Below are positions 6,523 through 8,514 of a stretch of 8,514 nt of DNA, in pieces. Numbering within the stretch: position 1 is the stretch's first letter; the number at the start of each line of letters is the position of its first letter. The notes below the pieces were generated by a model. It was not told where the DNA came from. It did no database searches and worked only from the letters and a program-made list of their open reading frames with translations. Made by a program: the position numbers and the translations under genes. Origin of the DNA: Chloroflexota bacterium (GTDB lineage: Bacteria; Chloroflexota; Dehalococcoidia; Dehalococcoidales; UBA3254); NCBI GenBank assembly GCA_017860765.1, contig JAGDMY010000046.1:1-8514 (forward strand), given 5' to 3'.

Positions 6523-6564
6523 TGGATAATCGGATACTCGAGTGGATTTCAAGACTATTATCCA
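6523..6564. repeat. 8-bp inverted repeat between tautomerase and dehydrogenase genes
   Basis: TGGATAAT (6523-6530) and ATTATCCA (6557-6564) are perfect inverted copies 26 bases apart, in the 155-base gap ahead of the dehydrogenase start. No T-run follows on either strand, so it is not a typical terminator. On the minus strand a TTGAAA (6552-6547) lies between the arms, so an internal promoter with paired operator arms is conceivable, but no good -10 box is seen. Confidence 0.4.
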
Positions 6565-6642
6565 CTTTCCAACCATATTATTCAAACTTTGGCTCTTTGC
6601 GACGGGCATAGGGCCACTGCCAGAAGGGCAGCCGGGGGTATC

Positions 6643-6843
6643 TCACGCCCCGGGCGGTATTTCGAAGTCAGCACAAAGTTTGCCGGCATCCGACCAGCAG
6701 CTCTTGGGACTTTCTCTCATGATCACCTGTACCGTCTCGGCCGGCTCACCGATTCTGGTCAAAGCCTCGGTCATTTCTCTTGCCAATTGCCGCTTCTGGT
6801 CCAGGGTATGTCCTTCCCACATCTCAACAATTACTACCGGCAT
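6643..6843 (-). CDS. Small tautomerase, 4-oxalocrotonate tautomerase family
   Basis: The 66-residue protein has the size and start of 4-oxalocrotonate tautomerase-type enzymes: Met-Pro, where removal of Met exposes the catalytic N-terminal proline, then VVIVEMWEGHTLDQKRQLAREMTEAL (strand and long helix) and VQVIMRESPKSCW. These enzymes form hexamers from small subunits and move protons between enol and keto forms. Counting Pro as 1, the place of the usual Arg11 (EGR) is His11, and the place of Arg39 is Gln38, so the known substrate-binding arginines are lost (alignment done from memory). Trp takes the place of Phe50, as in many relatives. The substrate is therefore open. AAGGAGG lies 5 bases before the ATG. 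It is probably first in a transcript with the dehydrogenase. Confidence 0.88.
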   Translation of the reverse strand: MPVVIVEMWEGHTLDQKRQLAREMTEALTRIGEPAETVQVIMRESPKSCWSDAGKLCADFEIPPGA

Positions 6844-6949
6844 TTAAACCTCCTTATTAAATCAGAACGGTATAATAAATCATCCGTGCCCCGGGCGGGA
6901 ATGAATTTGACTATATATGCTTGTCCTTACCTTCTTCTTTAATATTATA

Positions 6950-6978
6950 TAAATAAAGACAGATTGACCAGTGGTCAA
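6950..6978 (-). promoter_or_regulatory. Candidate promoter of the tautomerase-dehydrogenase transcript
   Basis: On the minus strand TTGACC (6978-6973; 5 of 6 to TTGACA) is followed after 17 bases by TATTTA (6955-6950), inside a very AT-rich stretch (6940-6957). That stretch also holds a perfect TATAAT at 6949-6944, but at a 23-base spacing from the -35 box. The exact -10 is therefore uncertain. The leader before the tautomerase ATG would be about 100 bases. Confidence 0.4.
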
Positions 6979-6979
6979 T
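6963..6979. promoter_or_regulatory. Perfect 17-bp palindrome, likely repressor operator
   Basis: ATTGACCAGTGGTCAAT is a perfect palindrome with two 8-base arms around one central G. It covers the -35 box of the candidate tautomerase promoter, the position where a dimeric repressor would block polymerase. The TGACCA-TGGTCA pattern resembles operators of TetR-family regulators of fatty-acid or aromatic metabolism (from general knowledge). No regulator gene is in the window. Confidence 0.55.
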
Positions 6980-6986
6980 AGGACAA

Positions 6987-7026
6987 AAAAGAGGTCCCCG
7001 CACTTTCCTTGGCGGGGACCTCTTTT
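6987..7026 (-). terminator. Strong intrinsic terminator of the universal stress protein gene
   Basis: AAAAGAGGTCCCCGC (6987-7001) and GCGGGGACCTCTTTT (7012-7026) form a perfect 15-bp stem with a 10-base loop. Read on the minus strand it follows the stress-protein stop by 29 bases and ends in a run of six T. It separates that gene from the tautomerase promoter only a few bases further on. Confidence 0.92.
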
Positions 7027-7055
7027 ATCATGGCCATCAGGTTGAGGTGCCCTTT

Positions 7056-7580
7056 TTAGCTATGCTTGACCAGGCTTTCGAGCGAACCGGTTACCAGTAC
7101 CGGGCTGCTGGCAGGTTTTCCCGAAGCTTTTATGGCCAGGACCGGTATCCGGGTTTCCAGGTGCATCACCTGGTCAGTAATGCTCCCCATTGCCCAGCGT
7201 ACAATTCCCTGCCGGCCGTGAGTTGACATAGCGATTAGATGAGCATCGATTTCGCGCGCCGCCTTAACGATTTCTTCAGCCACCGTACCCACCGTGACCA
7301 TGGTCCGCACCTTAATCCCTTTGCTGCTGATTTTGCCAGCTACTTTATCCAGATAGTGTCGCGCTTTCCTTTTTAATTCGGCCAGGTCTTCCTCATCATA
7401 GGGGAGCTGGGCTGCTTTATCTTCGGTCAGGTAGTTAAAGTTCAATTGTGAAACAACCTGAAGGAGGGTGATTTCATAATCATGTCCGGGTTCCATCCTC
7501 AGGACCAAATCCTCAATCTTGGGCAAAATCGCTTCACCAATCCTGGTGCCATCTAAGGGGGCTAAAATTCTCTCCTCCAT
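7056..7580 (-). CDS. Universal stress protein (UspA family), single domain
   Basis: The 174-residue protein shows the Usp fold: ERILAPLDGT at 3-12 (with the conserved Asp at 10), ITLLQVV strand (37-43), a long helix region 65-85, VRTMVTVGTVAEEIVKAA (91-108), DAHLIAMSTHG (112-122), then RQGIVRWAMGSITDQVMHLETRIPVLAIK. The nucleotide motif of ATP-binding members, G-x2-G-x9-G-S/T, reads S119-T-H-G122-x9-G132-S133, with the first Gly as Ser, so ATP binding is likely. It acts in the cytoplasm in stress survival; the precise partner is unknown. A tail of about 23 residues beyond the domain looks unstructured. GAGGAGG lies 6 bases before the ATG. It has its own terminator and a candidate promoter upstream, so it is probably transcribed alone. 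Confidence 0.93.
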   Translation of the reverse strand: MEERILAPLDGTRIGEAILPKIEDLVLRMEPGHDYEITLLQVVSQLNFNYLTEDKAAQLPYDEEDLAELKRKARHYLDKVAGKISSKGIKVRTMVTVGTVAEEIVKAAREIDAHLIAMSTHGRQGIVRWAMGSITDQVMHLETRIPVLAIKASGKPASSPVLVTGSLESLVKHS

Positions 7581-7623
7581 TTGGTTCCTCCTCGGTTTAT
7601 TCCCCTTTTCAACTTTATGCGGG

Positions 7624-7667
7624 CTGACCTTTTCCTCTTTATATTTATAGGATAAAGGTTAGGTCAG
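7624..7667 (-). promoter_or_regulatory. Candidate promoter of the universal stress protein gene, flanked by inverted arms
   Basis: On the minus strand CTGACC (7667-7662; 4 of 6 to TTGACA) lies 18 bases before TATAAA (7643-7638; 5 of 6 to TATAAT). Transcription would start near 7631, about 50 bases before the start codon. The -35 box is part of a 7-base inverted repeat, CTGACCT (7624-7630) and AGGTCAG (7661-7667), whose second arm falls right at the start of the transcript, a layout that would suit a dimeric or looping regulator. Confidence 0.35.
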
Positions 7668-7694
7668 GATTTGACATCCGTCGAAAGGCCCGTT

Positions 7695-7854
7695 TTGCGA
7701 CCTCATTCGAGCCTATTTTAAGATGGGAATTAGACCTATTGGAAACCGGTCTTAAGACCTGAAGTGATAAGTCTCCAGACCCCTTGAAGTAGGTAATAAT
7801 ACCTTATTGCGAACTCATTTTGCGACGTTTTTTTGGATTTCAAAGGCCTATCGG
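7695..7854. repeat. Imperfect direct repeat (offset 112) in the spacer before the stress protein gene
   Basis: TTGCGACCTCATT at 7695-7707 matches TTGCGAACTCATT at 7807-7819 in 12 of 13 bases. At the same offset, TTTT and then CCTATTGG (7735-7742) / CCTATCGG (7847-7854) also match, so two 48-base blocks agree in about 25 positions, mainly at their ends. A third TTGCGA sits at 7820-7825. The right block runs into the last codons of the transporter gene. It may be an old duplication or a set of regulator half-sites. Confidence 0.35.
7748..7759. repeat. 12-bp perfect palindrome GGTCTTAAGACC
   Basis: This perfect palindrome lies in the 267-base spacer between the transporter stop and the stress protein start, about 170 bases upstream of the latter. 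AGACC occurs again nearby at 7732-7736 and 7776-7780. Apart from this, the 112-base repeat and the promoter, I see no gene in the spacer and no clear terminator after the transporter gene. Confidence 0.4.
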
Positions 7855-8514
7855 CGAGCCCTTCCCCCGTAGTACGAGGCCACAACGCCCGCTAACGAGA
7901 GACCGCTAAGGATAGCGAAGGTAATTCGGGTGCTGGTGAGAAACGTCGTATGGTACTCGGGAGATATAATGACTCTCCCGAGCACCAGGGCAATTACTAC
8001 TGTGGCAATTCCCATGCTGAGGGCCCTGCCGACTCCGCCGAGCGTTCCGGCAACCGCGGAGGCTACGGCATAATATTTAGGCGTTACCGAACTCATTATC
8101 AGGTTGACGTTGGGAGAAACGAAAAGGGCCAGGCCAGTCCCCACAACTATCAGGGCGATTATTATTTGTGCTAAAGATGTGTCCTCAGAGATAAAAATGA
8201 ACACCATCATCCCCAGAAGGGTTAAAGCCATTCCAGCCGAGGCGACTATCCGGGGCTCGATTTTCTCGGAAAGCCGGCCTACAAATGGGGACAGCAAGGC
8301 CTGTACAGCAGGCTGCGCCACCATGATAAACCCGGCCTGCTCGGCAGTCAGACCCTTAACGTATTGCAGGTACAGGCTTAAGAGGAAGATCAGGGCATAC
8401 GAGCCGCTGGAGCAAATCAGGCCGGCTAAATTGGAGAATACGAAGGTCCTGTTTTGCCGGAAAAGACCCAAGTTTAATATCGGACTCGGGGTCCGATTCT
8501 CCCACCTTATAAAG
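7848..8514 (-). CDS. MFS transporter, EmrB/DHA2-like drug-efflux type (C-terminal part, 5' truncated)
   Basis: The frame is open to the window edge and leaves 221 C-terminal residues, so the true start lies outside; the TTG at 8471 is not a start, because the residues before it (ENRTPSPILNLGLFRQNRTF) fit the family's loop before a membrane helix. Six membrane helices can be read at about 29-50, 58-77, 89-109, 115-133, 161-180 and 197-217, counting from the edge. Between the second and third is GRLSEKIEPR, the motif A-like loop of MFS proteins. The GTLGGVGRALSMGI stretch (about 156-169) resembles the late helix of 14-helix DHA2 transporters. By family it would export drugs or organic compounds using the proton gradient. 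The substrate is unknown. It is in line with the stress protein gene, but 267 bases and a separate promoter lie between. Confidence 0.85.
   Translation of the reverse strand, partial: FIRWENRTPSPILNLGLFRQNRTFVFSNLAGLICSSGSYALIFLLSLYLQYVKGLTAEQAGFIMVAQPAVQALLSPFVGRLSEKIEPRIVASAGMALTLLGMMVFIFISEDTSLAQIIIALIVVGTGLALFVSPNVNLIMSSVTPKYYAVASAVAGTLGGVGRALSMGIATVVIALVLGRVIISPEYHTTFLTSTRITFAILSGLSLAGVVASYYGGRARR

Noticed and set aside
6647..6898. An 11-base repeat GCCCCGGGCGG at 6647-6657 and 6888-6898, flanking the tautomerase gene
   Set aside because: It is GC-rich around a CCCGGG core, one copy codes for the end of the tautomerase, and flanking similarity is poor; probably chance.
7671..7676. A perfect TTGACA on the plus strand
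   Set aside because: No -10 box follows at 16-18 bases, and no plus-strand gene lies downstream in the window.

Overview
The window most resembles a chromosomal segment from an anaerobic bacterium of the Chloroflexota, probably Dehalococcoidia. This is an inference from gene content: an ECF sigma factor next to a membrane protein whose N-terminus has the 'LDECIDRINRGESLERCLADYP' type of start, DUF4382 proteins, a LUD protein, radical SAM enzymes and an iron-type alcohol dehydrogenase. No rRNA or other phylogenetic marker is present, so the assignment is tentative. I saw no tRNA, rRNA, CRISPR array, insertion sequence or phage gene.

Left part (1-2284): the 3' end of a HemN/HemW-like radical SAM gene overlaps by 4 bases (ATGA) the start of a second radical SAM gene with a Cys-rich C-terminus. 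They are probably co-translated and may work as a pair. Facing them on the other strand, with only 2 bases between stop codons, is a LUD-domain (LutC-like) protein with a four-cysteine tail. It has a good sigma-70-type promoter in the divergent 195-bp spacer.

Middle part (2285-5243): a plus-strand operon encodes an ECF sigma factor, a single-pass membrane protein (probable anti-sigma factor) whose outer domain is DUF4382, and a lipoprotein that carries a second DUF4382 domain plus an Ig-like domain. A 12-bp hairpin terminator closes it. An 11-codon ORF with a well-placed Shine-Dalgarno overlaps the sigma start codon, and an 11-bp direct repeat links that start to the LUD promoter region. This module is the best candidate for an undescribed system: a sigma switch whose membrane sensor shares its outer domain with a surface lipoprotein made from the same operon.

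Right part (5267-8514): all genes are on the minus strand. From right to left they are the C-terminal part of an EmrB/DHA2-type MFS transporter (cut by the window edge), a 267-bp spacer with short repeats and palindromes, a universal stress protein ended by a strong 15-bp hairpin terminator, then a small tautomerase and an iron-containing alcohol dehydrogenase. The last two probably share a promoter that overlaps a perfect 17-bp palindrome (likely repressor operator). The dehydrogenase reads as one continuous frame but has two internal TAA codons (codons 66 and 143). It is therefore annotated as a pseudogene, although its four metal ligands and its cofactor motif are intact.
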